64,000 nt of DNA from JACKJP01 sp050249695 (GCA_050249695.1 JBFWQA010000001.1:682001-746000); one strand, 5' to 3'. Shown: positions 23,333-31,649, counted from the stretch's first letter. Notes: a model not told the origin generated them from the sequence alone. Numbers and translations: made by a program.

Positions 23333-23887
23333 ATGGTTGATCTGCCGAATATCGACGTCAAGGCGCTGGTCCAGTACCACGCCGGTCGCATCAAACGCAT
23401 CAAGACGGAAAAGGGCAGCGTCGACGCCACCCTGGCATCGTTCTACTCCGCCGCGGTCAATGACGGTGTCGACAAGGATGCGCTGAAATGGGCGATCAAG
23501 GTCGCGGCGGACAAGGATGCGAAGAAGCATATCCAGTCTCTGCGGAATCGGATGCGCTACCTGCAGATGCTTGGCGTCGACGAGGTCGCACAACTCGATA
23601 TCGAAGATTTCATTGTGGCGCGGGAAGCAGCCGAAGGCCTGCCGGACACGGAGCGTGCATCGGAGCGCGGCTTGCGCGATGGCCGTATGCAGGCCGACCG
23701 CGACAATCCCTACAGCGAAGGCTCGCCTCAATACCGCGCCTATGAGGATTCCTACCGCACCGGCACCGAGGAAGCCAAACGCATCGAGCAAATGCGCGCC
23801 GAAGCCGAAAGCGACGATGGCGAGTTCGAGGATGAACTGATCGAAGGCCACGACGACGAGGCCGGCCATCAGGAAGCGGCGGAGTAG
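23333..23887 (+). CDS. Hypothetical phage protein with RMF-like tail
   Basis: 184 aa from the ATG at 23333, with GGAGG nine nt upstream. Residues 1-110 are helical (VKALVQYHAGRIKRIKTEKG, DALKWAIKVAADKDAKKHIQ). Residues 115-155 (ERGLRDGRMQADRDNPYSEG then SPQYRAYEDSY) resemble the G-x-x-A-x-x-G-x-x-x-NPY pattern of ribosome modulation factor-like phage domains. The tail is very acidic. Function unknown. Confidence 0.65.
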   Translation: MVDLPNIDVKALVQYHAGRIKRIKTEKGSVDATLASFYSAAVNDGVDKDALKWAIKVAADKDAKKHIQSLRNRMRYLQMLGVDEVAQLDIEDFIVAREAAEGLPDTERASERGLRDGRMQADRDNPYSEGSPQYRAYEDSYRTGTEEAKRIEQMRAEAESDDGEFEDELIEGHDDEAGHQEAAE

Positions 23888-23891
23888 GGCG

Positions 23892-24446
23892 ATGGCTTGG
23901 GCAAAAGCACAGATCGAACTCGCGCCGTCGAACACCGGAACCGGCCTGAAGGTTTCGTTGAAGCGGACGAACAAATCGTCGGCGCGTCTGTCCATGACCA
24001 TCAGCGAGGCTGTCGCGAAGAATTTGGACTGGGCCGACGGCAACAAGATCGAAGTGATGATCGGCGAGGGCGAACATCACGGGCTGATCAGGCTCCGCAA
24101 GAACAATAGCGCGGGGCAGGCCGAGGTGCAGCGCCGGGAAACCGGAAAGGGCGCATGGTTTTCCCTTCGGCTCGGTCATCAACCGGCATTCGTTGATCGG
24201 TCGGAAGCGCCCCGCTGGTGTCAATGGGAAGCGATTGAAGACGGCTGGGTAGAAATTGTCCTTCCGTCGTGGGCGGATGAAACGGGGCCGCGCCGCGACC
24301 ATGGCAAGGCAGGCGCTGCGATGGTCGGAGTGACTGCCCGCAATGGCGGCGCTCCCGCAAGGCCTGCAGGCGCGGACGTAACCGGTGCGCTGATGGGCGA
24401 TCCGCCTCCCGGCCGCTCCGCGCTGGCGCAGAAGGCGGCGAAGTGA
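23892..24446 (+). CDS. Hypothetical early phage protein
   Basis: 184 aa. LSMTISEAVAKNLDWADGNK followed by IEVMIGEGEHHGLIRLRKN looks like a small AbrB-like or swapped-hairpin segment (about 33-70). Then a tryptophan-rich part and a low-complexity Gly/Ala/Pro tail. Function unknown. Confidence 0.6.
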   Translation: MAWAKAQIELAPSNTGTGLKVSLKRTNKSSARLSMTISEAVAKNLDWADGNKIEVMIGEGEHHGLIRLRKNNSAGQAEVQRRETGKGAWFSLRLGHQPAFVDRSEAPRWCQWEAIEDGWVEIVLPSWADETGPRRDHGKAGAAMVGVTARNGGAPARPAGADVTGALMGDPPPGRSALAQKAAK

Positions 24447-24838
24447 CCATGAGCAAGGCCACCACCCATCGCCGCCGCATGACACCAGCCGAAAAGGTGC
24501 TCTGCCTCAAATACTACCGGCTGGGCCATTCATACAGGGCGATCGCCGCAGCATCGGGTTTCTCGGACATGGCTGTGCGCGGCGCGATTCCTGACGACGA
24601 GCGCCGGAGCAACCCGAACACGGCGAGACACTTGCAGGCCACGGCGGCTGCCAACCCGATCAGGCACACCGACTTTGCTGGGGCGCCAAAACCCGTGGCA
24701 CCGGCGCCAAAGCCGGAATCCGATTGTGCCAGCAGTTTCGAAGCCAAGGAACGCGCCAAGACCGTGGCGGCGACACAAGCGCTGTTTGAACTGCTTCACG
24801 AGCATCACCCGGAACAATATCGGAGGCCCACGGCATGA
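24443..24838 (+). CDS. HTH-containing phage protein
   Basis: 131 aa from a GTG at 24443 coupled to the previous stop (GTGA); the ATG at 24449 is the alternative. LCLKYYRLGHSYRAIAAASG followed by FSDMAVRGAI (about 20-50) is a helix-turn-helix. A Pro/Ala linker and a helical tail follow. Probably DNA-binding. Confidence 0.6.
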   Translation: MTMSKATTHRRRMTPAEKVLCLKYYRLGHSYRAIAAASGFSDMAVRGAIPDDERRSNPNTARHLQATAAANPIRHTDFAGAPKPVAPAPKPESDCASSFEAKERAKTVAATQALFELLHEHHPEQYRRPTA

Positions 24839-25170
24839 GAATCCTCGCAGTGATCTGTTCTGTATGGACCCTCGCGATTATCGGCCTTGCGCTGATCATC
24901 TATGCGGCATGGGTGGATATGGCAGCGGCGCATGAAGCGGCTGCGGGCTGGCAATATGACAATTCGTGCTGTTCGAGCGCGGACTGCGCAGAAGCTGAAG
25001 ACGGCGCGGTATCTGCCACAAGCCAGGGTTGGCGCATCAACGAAAACGGCGAGATCGTCGCCTATGGATCGGATCGGGTAAAGCCGAGCCGTGACAGCAA
25101 GTTCCATGTCTGCCGGCCGCCGCTGTCGTCAAAGGTGCGCTGCATCTACGTGCCGGGTATGGGCTCATGA
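24835..25170 (+). CDS. Exported cysteine-containing protein
   Basis: 111 aa. Residues 6-27 form a signal-anchor segment. The outer part has CCSSADCAEAEDGAVSATSQ, NGEIVAYGSDRVKPSRD and FHVCRPP, giving several cysteines likely to pair outside the cytoplasm. This family is common in alphaproteobacterial phages and plasmids. Function unknown. Confidence 0.65.
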   Translation: MRILAVICSVWTLAIIGLALIIYAAWVDMAAAHEAAAGWQYDNSCCSSADCAEAEDGAVSATSQGWRINENGEIVAYGSDRVKPSRDSKFHVCRPPLSSKVRCIYVPGMGS

Positions 25171-25829
25171 AGGTGCTCATCGGCGGCGAACACAACGGCA
25201 TCATCCGCGATGCCTTCATTGCACGCGGGCATGACGCCATATCGTGCGACTTCTCCGCGACCGTCGCTCTTGGGCCGCACTATCAGGGCAACTGGGCGGA
25301 CATAGAAGGCAACGGCTTCGACCTCGCCATCTATCACCGGACCTGCACGTTCATGGCAAACAGCGGCGCCAAGCATCTGTACCGCGACATGAAGAAGGAA
25401 AACGGGATCAACGACGCCCGGTTCCTCGCCATGATCCATGACGCACACGCCTTCTGGCTGCACATGCAGACATGCCCGGTTCGCTTCGCCGCGTGGGAAA
25501 ATCCGGTCATGCTCGGCTATGCGCAACTGATGATCGGCAAGCCGAACCAGATCGTCCAGCCCTGGTGGTTCGGAACCGATCCGGAAGGCCCTGACAACGT
25601 GAAGAAGGCGACGGGCTGGTGGGGCAATCTCCCGAAGCTCAAACGCACCGGCACGCTCGACGGCTCCACGGCGCGGGACGAGGTGTTCCGCATGACCCCG
25701 ACACACGACCCGGAAGAACGGCGCATGGCGCGCTCCAAATTCACGCCGGGCCACGCCGCCGCCATTGCCGAGCAGTGGGGCGATTACGTCGCTGCACAGA
25801 TTGCCAGCCAGGACAGGAGCGCAGCATGA
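25167..25829 (+). CDS. C5-methyltransferase-like phage protein
   Basis: 220 aa. MKVLIGGEHNGIIRDAFIAR and GHDAISCDFS match the SAM-binding start of Dcm-like phage proteins. The motif IV position reads YHRTCTFMANSG (Cys60) where relatives usually have HPPCTYLCNSG, so the Pro-Pro before the catalytic Cys is lost. Later AAWENPVMLGYAQ and IVQPWWFG are conserved. Either a divergent cytosine methyltransferase or a relative with altered chemistry. Confidence 0.6.
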   Translation: MKVLIGGEHNGIIRDAFIARGHDAISCDFSATVALGPHYQGNWADIEGNGFDLAIYHRTCTFMANSGAKHLYRDMKKENGINDARFLAMIHDAHAFWLHMQTCPVRFAAWENPVMLGYAQLMIGKPNQIVQPWWFGTDPEGPDNVKKATGWWGNLPKLKRTGTLDGSTARDEVFRMTPTHDPEERRMARSKFTPGHAAAIAEQWGDYVAAQIASQDRSAA

Positions 25830-26320
25830 CCTTCCACTTCGACTGGACAGACGAGCGCGTAACCCGGCTGAAACAGCTATGGTCGGACGGAAACTCGGCG
25901 GGAGAAATCGCCACGTTCCTTGGCGGGACGACTCGCAACGCGGTCATCGGCAAAATCCACCGGCTCGGCTTGATGAAGCGGGAGCAGCCGCAATCCGCCA
26001 AGCGCCGCATAGCACGCCAGAACCGCCCCGCAGCGCCCCGCAAATCACGCCCTGAGCGCGCCGAAGCCTATCGGGCACCCGAACATGCGCCGGAGCGTCT
26101 GCCCACGCCCATCATTGCCGAGCGCGCGCCTGACTATACCGGCGAGCCTGTCCCCTTCACCGAAACCGGCCCGCGCTCCTGCAAATGGATATTCAGCAAT
26201 GCGCCTGCGATGTGCTGCGGCGCTCCTGTCCGCACTGGCACGTCATGGTGCGAGAAGCACTACCGCCGCGTCTATGTCCCGGCGCCGAAGAAACAGCGGA
26301 AGACGAGGGAACGGGTATGA
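25826..26320 (+). CDS. gcrA: GcrA-family cell-cycle regulator, phage-encoded
   Basis: 164 aa from the ATG at 25826 (ATGA overlap). The GcrA DNA-binding start is clear: WTDERVTRLKQLWSDGNSAG, EIATFLGGTTRNAVIGKIHR, LGL (residues 7-49). A basic Arg/Pro linker leads to a C-terminal module SCKWIFSNAPAMCCGAP and TSWCEKHYRRVY, as in cellular GcrA. GcrA binds RNA polymerase sigma-70 and GANTC-methylated promoters in alphaproteobacteria. Directly upstream of a DNA adenine methylase gene. Confidence 0.88.
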   Translation: MTFHFDWTDERVTRLKQLWSDGNSAGEIATFLGGTTRNAVIGKIHRLGLMKREQPQSAKRRIARQNRPAAPRKSRPERAEAYRAPEHAPERLPTPIIAERAPDYTGEPVPFTETGPRSCKWIFSNAPAMCCGAPVRTGTSWCEKHYRRVYVPAPKKQRKTRERV

Positions 26321-27156
26321 GCGGGCCAAATCGTCCAGTTCTTCGCTGGCATGGCGGCAAGTGGTTGCTCGCCCCTTGGATCATATCACATTTCCCGCCG
26401 CATCGTGTTTATGTCGAGCCGTTCGGCGGGGCTGGTTCCGTGCTCATGCGGAAGCAACCCGCATACGCTGAAATCTGGAATGATCTTGATGGCGAGGTCG
26501 TCAATATCTTCCGTGTCCTGCGCTCGCCCGATGCTCACCGGCTGGTTGATGCGCTGCGTCTCACACCGTTTTCCCGATGCGAGTTTCAGGAGGCTTATGA
26601 GGCGGACGATGATCCGATAGAACGCGCCCGCCGATTGGTCATCCGCAGCTTTATGGGTTTCGGCTCAAACGGGCATAACCGCATCACCGGGTTTCGGGCG
26701 AACAGCAATAGATCCGGCACTACGCCCGCGCATGATTGGGTGAACTATCCCGATTCACTTGTGCAGGTGATCAACCGTCTTTCTGGCGTCACTGTCGAGA
26801 GCAAAGACGCGAAGGCTGTTATGGCGCAGCATGACGGGCCGGAAACGCTGCATTATGTGGACCCGCCTTATGTGTTCGAAACGCGCGCGGACCTGTCGAA
26901 AGACTACGCACACGAACTGACGGACGGGGATCATTCCGAGCTGCTGGTGTTCCTTCGCGGACTCGCCGGCATGGTCATCCTGTCGGGCTATCCATCGGCT
27001 TTGTATGACGACGCGCTGGCTGACTGGCGGCGGGTCGAACGCGATGCGCTGGCCGATGGTGCGGCCAAACGCACGGAAGTGCTCTGGATCAACCCGGCTT
27101 GTGCTGCCGCGCTCGACGCGGCGTCAATGCCTCTGTTCACGGAGGCCGCAGAATGA
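26317..27156 (+). CDS. DNA adenine methyltransferase, D12/Dam class
   Basis: 279 aa from the ATG at 26317 (ATGA overlap with gcrA). Motif X WHGGKWLLAPWI (11-22), motif I VEPFGGAGSVL (33-43) and motif IV DPPY (182-185) are intact, with a helical target domain between. It should transfer a methyl group from SAM to N6 of adenine. Target sequence is not readable, though the class often acts on GATC. Could protect phage DNA or alter methylation-controlled promoters. Confidence 0.9.
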   Translation: MSGPNRPVLRWHGGKWLLAPWIISHFPPHRVYVEPFGGAGSVLMRKQPAYAEIWNDLDGEVVNIFRVLRSPDAHRLVDALRLTPFSRCEFQEAYEADDDPIERARRLVIRSFMGFGSNGHNRITGFRANSNRSGTTPAHDWVNYPDSLVQVINRLSGVTVESKDAKAVMAQHDGPETLHYVDPPYVFETRADLSKDYAHELTDGDHSELLVFLRGLAGMVILSGYPSALYDDALADWRRVERDALADGAAKRTEVLWINPACAAALDAASMPLFTEAAE

Positions 27157-27725
27157 TCCTCGCCACCTTCGACATCGCCACGCATTCAGGCTGGGCGCGT
27201 CACACAAAGGGCGCGCATCCGTCTTCCATCGTCAGCGGCGATTTCAAATGCGAGGGCAAGGGCGCGTTTGAGAAGTGCGAGGCGATGCGCCGGCACATGG
27301 TGGCATTGCTGAAGTCATGGGCAACGGACCCGCGCATTGGGAAGCCCGATCTGGCCGTCATAGAGGCCCCGCTGACCATCATCCCGCAGCACGTCAAGAA
27401 GCGCAGCGATCTGGCCGGGGAAAGCGAGCAATCGGGCACGATCAACCCAGCGACTGTGATGCAGTTGAGCAGGCTGGCCGGGGTGGCGCAAACCGTGATC
27501 GGCGGCTTCGGTATCGAATGCATCGAGGTCGCCCCCCGGACATGGCAGACGATCATCCCGAAGCAGTTCCGCATCTACCCGCCAAAGAAGCGCGCCGAAC
27601 TGACATGCGACATGCTCGGCATCGTGGCGACCAATGAGCACAAAAGGGACGCGGCTCTAATGGCCCTGTACTGCGAGGGAATCGCCGCGAAGATGGTGGC
27701 TTATGAAGAGGCGATGGCAGGATGA
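27153..27725 (+). CDS. RuvC/RNase H-fold nuclease, putative junction resolvase
   Basis: 190 aa from the ATG at 27153 (ATGA overlap). Acidic residues of the RNase H-like site appear in MILATFDIATHSGWA (Asp7), LAVIEAPLTI and the C-terminal HKRDAALMALY. This is the phage RuvC-like pattern. It likely resolves branched replication and recombination intermediates made with RecT and the helicase. Confidence 0.75.
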   Translation: MILATFDIATHSGWARHTKGAHPSSIVSGDFKCEGKGAFEKCEAMRRHMVALLKSWATDPRIGKPDLAVIEAPLTIIPQHVKKRSDLAGESEQSGTINPATVMQLSRLAGVAQTVIGGFGIECIEVAPRTWQTIIPKQFRIYPPKKRAELTCDMLGIVATNEHKRDAALMALYCEGIAAKMVAYEEAMAG

Positions 27726-28435
27726 AATTGGGAGAAAGAATTGGATATTGGACGGTGCTTGAGCCTGCCTCACCTGACAAAAAGAGAAACAGCCGGTGGC
27801 TTTGTCGCTGCGTTTGTGGTGTGCGAAAGACCGTTTATCAGCAAAGCCTCGCAAGCGGCAAATCGCGGAGTTGTGGGTGTGCAACCCGGGTGATCCTTCG
27901 TGATGCTACGCGAAAAGCCAAGCTAAGGCATGGGCACACGGCAAACCGCCGCGCTACAGCCGAATATGATTGTTGGACCAAGATCAAAGGCCGCTGCTTC
28001 AACCCCGGTGCACATGATTACCCCAGGTATGGCGGACGGGGCATCACAGTTGCGCCCGAGTGGAAGTGCGATTTCGAAAAATTCCTTTCGGACATGGGGC
28101 CGCGCCCCGACGGCATGTCGATTGACCGCATCGATGTGAATGGGAACTATGAGCCCGGAAACTGCCGCTGGGCAACTGATACCGAGCAGGCCCGCAATAG
28201 GCGAAATAGTTGCCTTATTTCAGCGTTCGGCATGGAGATGAACCTCCATGATCTCTGCGATTTGATCGATGGAGATGCCGCCGCCATCTACCGGCGCATA
28301 CACACTCTCGGTTGGGCGCATGAAAGGGCGATTACCACACCGTCGGCCGATAATGGCAGGGGGCCTGGCGGCCGCTACTACGCGGACCTGTCCAAGGTCA
28401 AGGAACTCATGGAACTGACGCGGGGCGCGGCATGA
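27722..28435 (+). CDS. Free-standing HNH homing-type endonuclease
   Basis: 237 aa. An N-terminal Cys-rich segment (WLCRCVCGVRKTVYQQSLAS, SRSCGCATR) is followed by YDCWTKIKGRCFNPGAHDYP, YGGRGITVAPEWKCDFEKFL, MSIDRIDVNGNYEPGNCRWA, the HNH motif also found in the gene at 20685. It overlaps the RuvC-like gene and the helicase by 4 bp each. Its GC is visibly lower than both. It looks like an inserted homing gene that kept operon spacing. Confidence 0.8.
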   Translation: MKLGERIGYWTVLEPASPDKKRNSRWLCRCVCGVRKTVYQQSLASGKSRSCGCATRVILRDATRKAKLRHGHTANRRATAEYDCWTKIKGRCFNPGAHDYPRYGGRGITVAPEWKCDFEKFLSDMGPRPDGMSIDRIDVNGNYEPGNCRWATDTEQARNRRNSCLISAFGMEMNLHDLCDLIDGDAAAIYRRIHTLGWAHERAITTPSADNGRGPGGRYYADLSKVKELMELTRGAA

Positions 28436-29844
28436 ACGCCCGCCCCGACGCTCTGGAAGCCGAATGCGCGCTACTCGGCGCCATGCTGATCAACAACGAG
28501 GCCTATTTTCAGGTCGCGCCCTTGGTACGGCCCGAACACTTCTGCGAAAACCTGCATGGCCGCATGTTCGAAGTCATGGCGTCGCTGATACAGGCAAACC
28601 GGAGTGCAAGCCCGGTAACGATCAAGGGCTATTTCGGTGACGAGAAGGTTGGCGACGATCCGGTGCATACCTACGCGGCCCGCCTTGCCGCAGATGCACC
28701 GACAACCATCAATGCGCAGGACTACGCCAGAGCGATCCGCGATACATGGGCGATCCGCTGCCTCATGGCCGATCTGGAAGGCGCGATGTCGCATCTCGGT
28801 TCGCTGAAGCCGGGGCAGCATCTGGAATCGGTGCTTTCCGATCTACAGGACAACTTGCTGCAACTCAGCGTGAAGCTGGATGAGAAGGAAACAGCCGAAG
28901 GGATGGGCGCGGCGTTCATGCGCAGGCTCACCCTGGATCTGAAGCGCGGCCATGTCCGCGGCGTGCCGATCGCGCTCAAGGAAATCGCGGACGTGATATC
29001 CGAACCCTGTTTCGAGGCCGGGAACCTCTATGGCCTGCTGTCATCGTCGGGAGAGGGCAAGACCAGCCTGACAATCCAGTTGCTCAGCCATGCCTTCGAG
29101 AACGGCCACCCGACGCTGTTCTTCAGCTACGACCAGAGTGCGGACCAGATCATTCGGCAGATGGCGGCGCAAAAACGCGGCATCGAGGCCAGGCGGATCC
29201 GCAACCCGAAACTGCTGGGCAACCCGGAACTGGAAGACCTGAACACGCTGGCCGGCGATATCGACCGTTTTCCGTTCCGGATCATCAAATGCGCGGATCA
29301 GAGCGCCGGCCATCTCGTCAACATGGCGCGGGCCTTCGTGCGCAAGCATGGCACGGAGAAGGTGCCCTTCATTGTCGTCGACCATATCGGCTCGGTGAAG
29401 CCGGAAGACAGGAAGGCCGATGAAGGCACCAAGGCCAAGGAGATCAACAAGATTCTGAAAGCCGGCGCCGAAGTCACCGATGCGGCATGGCTGGTGCTCA
29501 ACCAGCGCAACAGCTTCGGCATGAGGCGAGACAATCCGCGCCCGGTATCGTCTGACCTGTTCGGTGGAGATCCAGCTAAGCAGGCCTACGATGCCATAGC
29601 TTATCTCTACCGGCCGGAGAAGTTCCGTGAGGAACGCCAGCGGACCGCGACGACGAAAATGGACTATTCGAAGATTGAAAGCGCGTTCGGCAAATACACT
29701 GCGGACCATGCCGAGATAGGCGCGATCAAGGTCCGGTTCGGCCCGACGAACATCCGCAAGGATCTGGTCTTCGAGGACAGGTTCACCCGCTATCGCTCCA
29801 TCATCACGGCGGAACAGGCCGAATTGATCGAAGGGGGCTGGTGA
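28432..29844 (+). CDS. DnaB-like replicative helicase
   Basis: 470 aa. N-terminal DnaB domain: LEAECALLGAMLINNEAYFQ and RPEHFCENLHGRMFEVM. The RecA-type core has Walker A SSSGEGKTS (about 203-212), FFSYDQSADQIIRQM, and Walker B VPFIVVDHIG with a later LVLNQRN. It unwinds DNA at the phage replication fork. No initiator (O/DnaA-like) gene is obvious, so origin recognition is unresolved. Confidence 0.9.
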   Translation: MNARPDALEAECALLGAMLINNEAYFQVAPLVRPEHFCENLHGRMFEVMASLIQANRSASPVTIKGYFGDEKVGDDPVHTYAARLAADAPTTINAQDYARAIRDTWAIRCLMADLEGAMSHLGSLKPGQHLESVLSDLQDNLLQLSVKLDEKETAEGMGAAFMRRLTLDLKRGHVRGVPIALKEIADVISEPCFEAGNLYGLLSSSGEGKTSLTIQLLSHAFENGHPTLFFSYDQSADQIIRQMAAQKRGIEARRIRNPKLLGNPELEDLNTLAGDIDRFPFRIIKCADQSAGHLVNMARAFVRKHGTEKVPFIVVDHIGSVKPEDRKADEGTKAKEINKILKAGAEVTDAAWLVLNQRNSFGMRRDNPRPVSSDLFGGDPAKQAYDAIAYLYRPEKFREERQRTATTKMDYSKIESAFGKYTADHAEIGAIKVRFGPTNIRKDLVFEDRFTRYRSIITAEQAELIEGGW

Positions 29845-30215
29845 TGGCGGACTACTTCCCCGAATACAAGGCCATGTATGCAGGCGGAGCATGGCGCGGC
29901 CTCTATCGCTACTTCGACAATTCGAATTGGCGCACGGTCTGGAAGGATGGCCGGGAACAGACGTTCCCCACGTCTCTGGAAGCGCTCAAGGCGGCGAAGG
30001 AAAAGCTTCGTGAGCGGCTCAACCCGAAAATCGAGATCGAACACATCGAGCCCGATCCCGATCCCCTTGGCATAGCCTCATGGCGCTCTGAGAAAGCCTC
30101 TGCCGCTGTCATGGAGCGCAACGAGGCCTTCGGGCCATTGGCTATCAGGCGAGGCGGCAAATCGGTCCCTGTGGAGCGCAAGAGACGGCGCATCCGCGGT
30201 ATCGCGGCGGAATAG
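29844..30215 (+). CDS. Hypothetical phage protein
   Basis: 123 aa from the ATG at 29844 (TGATG overlap; a GTG lies one codon earlier). YRYFDNSNWRTVWKDGREQT and the basic VERKRRRIRGIAAE tail. No known family. Confidence 0.6.
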   Translation: MADYFPEYKAMYAGGAWRGLYRYFDNSNWRTVWKDGREQTFPTSLEALKAAKEKLRERLNPKIEIEHIEPDPDPLGIASWRSEKASAAVMERNEAFGPLAIRRGGKSVPVERKRRRIRGIAAE

Positions 30216-30224
30216 GGGGCAGGC

Positions 30225-30905
30225 ATGGCAAAGCGGCGAAAGACAGAGGCCCTTCCGGTCCCGCTCAGTGCATTCTACGGGCGGGAGCGGGACGAAGAAA
30301 CGATGCGTGACGTGTTCCTGGATTCGTGCAGGCGCGCTTTCATGGTGCGGCCGCAGCAGAAGCGTGGGAAACCGGGTTATGACGGCAAGGCCCCGGACAT
30401 CGCAACGCGGCAGGTCGTCAATCCGCTCGGCTATCACGGAGCGCGTGAATTCGTCACCGTGAACCTGTCAGAGCACCCGCTTGAGCGAATGTACAACCGT
30501 GGCGACTTGGACAGCGCGCAGAAAGAGGCAGCGGACCGCATCAGGGCCAATTTCGAAATCATGGGCATGGCAGGTGCCGGCGCGATCGATTACAGCGCGG
30601 TTCGCGTAGATGGAGGCGGAAAGGCCGATTCATTCTCAGAACGCAAGCTGAGGGCTGGACACGATATCAAGCATGTCGAGACAGTGTGCGGCAGGATCGC
30701 CTTCATCATCATCCGCATGATCTGTGGCGAGGGCAGGACCATCGATCAGGTCGCGGGCCTCATCCCCGGCGGTGCCAGTCAGGACACAAGGCGCAAGCAC
30801 GTCAGCGGCGTTCTGAAATCGAACCTGACCCTGATGGCGATCGAATGGCATTATGAGAAACCCGCTGCACATCACCCATTTCGTGCCGGACCCGAAACGT
30901 CTTGA
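30225..30905 (+). CDS. DUF6456-like protein, putative late regulator
   Basis: 226 aa. RMYNRGDLDSAQKEAADRIR, GAGAIDYSAVRVDGGGKAD and the C-terminal HTH-like VCGEGRTIDQVAGLIPGG resemble alphaproteobacterial DUF6456/phage regulatory proteins. It is the last gene of the rightward early operon and sits just before a promoter-terminator pair and the late genes, where lambda-like phages keep antiterminator Q. That role is inferred from position and the HTH. Confidence 0.6.
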   Translation: MAKRRKTEALPVPLSAFYGRERDEETMRDVFLDSCRRAFMVRPQQKRGKPGYDGKAPDIATRQVVNPLGYHGAREFVTVNLSEHPLERMYNRGDLDSAQKEAADRIRANFEIMGMAGAGAIDYSAVRVDGGGKADSFSERKLRAGHDIKHVETVCGRIAFIIIRMICGEGRTIDQVAGLIPGGASQDTRRKHVSGVLKSNLTLMAIEWHYEKPAAHHPFRAGPETS

Positions 30906-30931
30906 CATCGGTGGGCCACTGCGTCTATGTT
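30902..30931 (+). promoter_or_regulatory. Strong sigma-70-type promoter before the late region
   Basis: TTGACA (30902-30907), 18-bp spacer, TATGTT (30926-30931). A start near 30938 gives a short leader before a terminator hairpin, then a tRNA gene and late genes. Confidence 0.75.
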
Positions 30932-30953
30932 TTCGCGCATAGTGGAGTGCTGC

Positions 30954-30990
30954 GCCCGGACGGGGAAACCCGGTGCCGGGCTTTTGCTTT
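30954..30990 (+). terminator. Terminator in the late leader
   Basis: GCCCGG (30954-30959) pairs with CCGGGC (30976-30981), with an inner GGG/CCC, followed by TTTTGCTTT. It is about 15-50 nt after the predicted start. Late transcription would need read-through. Confidence 0.8.
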
Positions 30991-30991
30991 C

Positions 30992-31068
30992 GTCGGCGTG
31001 GAGAAGTGGCCTATCTCGTCTGGTTCATACCCAGAAGATCGCCGGTTCAAATCCGGCCGCCGCAACCA
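30992..31068 (+). tRNA. Phage tRNA-Met (CAU)
   Basis: 77 nt with encoded CCA. D stem GAGA/TCTC, anticodon stem TCTGG/CCAGA around TTCATAC (CAT), five-base variable loop, T stem GCCGG/CCGGC with TTCAAAT. The acceptor pairs at positions 3-7 only; 1-72 is G-A and 2-71 T-C. The anticodon stem lacks the three G-C pairs of initiators, so it is elongator Met or an Ile2-type (lysidine) tRNA. Confidence 0.8.
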
Positions 31069-31075
31069 GCAAAGC

Positions 31076-31146
31076 CGCCCTGCCTCTCCGAACTGTCGCC
31101 GTATGGTGCGCGTGTCAGCCGCTCGGCTGGATAGGAAGGCAGGGCG
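31076..31146. other. Large hairpin after the tRNA
   Basis: A perfect 10-bp stem, CGCCCTGCCT (31076-31085) with AGGCAGGGCG (31137-31146), encloses a second hairpin CAGCCG/CGGCTG (31116-31129). No T-run follows. Could be a processing signal, a structured leader or a small RNA. Confidence 0.55.
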
Positions 31147-31194
31147 CATCAACTCTTTCAAAAATTGTAAAGGTTCAAGCCCGGAGCCCATCCC

Positions 31195-31311
31195 ATGCGC
31201 TTTCTCCGTTTCATAAAAGACCTGTTCCGCCCCGCCCCTGACGCATGGAGCGAGGATGAGGCAGGAAACAAGATGGTACGCATCCGCGATCGCTGGTTTA
31301 TCGAAGCATAG
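31195..31311 (+). CDS. 38-aa hypothetical protein
   Basis: MRFLRFIKDLFRPAPDAWSE then a charged tail. GGAG lies about nine nt upstream. It begins the late block. Amphipathic N-terminus; function unknown. Confidence 0.5.
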   Translation: MRFLRFIKDLFRPAPDAWSEDEAGNKMVRIRDRWFIEA

Positions 31312-31320
31312 GCCAACGCG

Positions 31321-31614
31321 ATGCCCAGCGCCCGTTCTGCAATTTCATGGCTATCCCAGAACGTCTCGGTACTGATCGTCATCACCGGGTTGCTCTGGAC
31401 ATTCGGCAAGCCCAAGGCGGAGGAATTCGTCAAGGGCGCGGTTGCCGATCGTATCGATCGTGTCGAACAGCAGCTTGAGGCGCTGGACAAGGCGCAGCAT
31501 CGCGCATCGATCGCACAGACCCGCGTCGAATCCGATCTTGCCACGCTGAAAGCGCTACAGGCCGAACAGCGCGCCGATACAAAGGCGATCCTGCGGGAAC
31601 TGCGGGGCAGATAG
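31321..31614 (+). CDS. Membrane-anchored coiled-coil protein
   Basis: 97 aa. One membrane segment (about 8-27) then a coiled coil RIDRVEQQLEALDKAQHRAS and beyond. The type II layout is like small phage membrane or spanin-like proteins. Followed by a terminator. Function unknown. Confidence 0.6.
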   Translation: MPSARSAISWLSQNVSVLIVITGLLWTFGKPKAEEFVKGAVADRIDRVEQQLEALDKAQHRASIAQTRVESDLATLKALQAEQRADTKAILRELRGR

Positions 31615-31649
31615 ACGCCCTGACGCTCGCCTATTCCCGACCTTCACCC

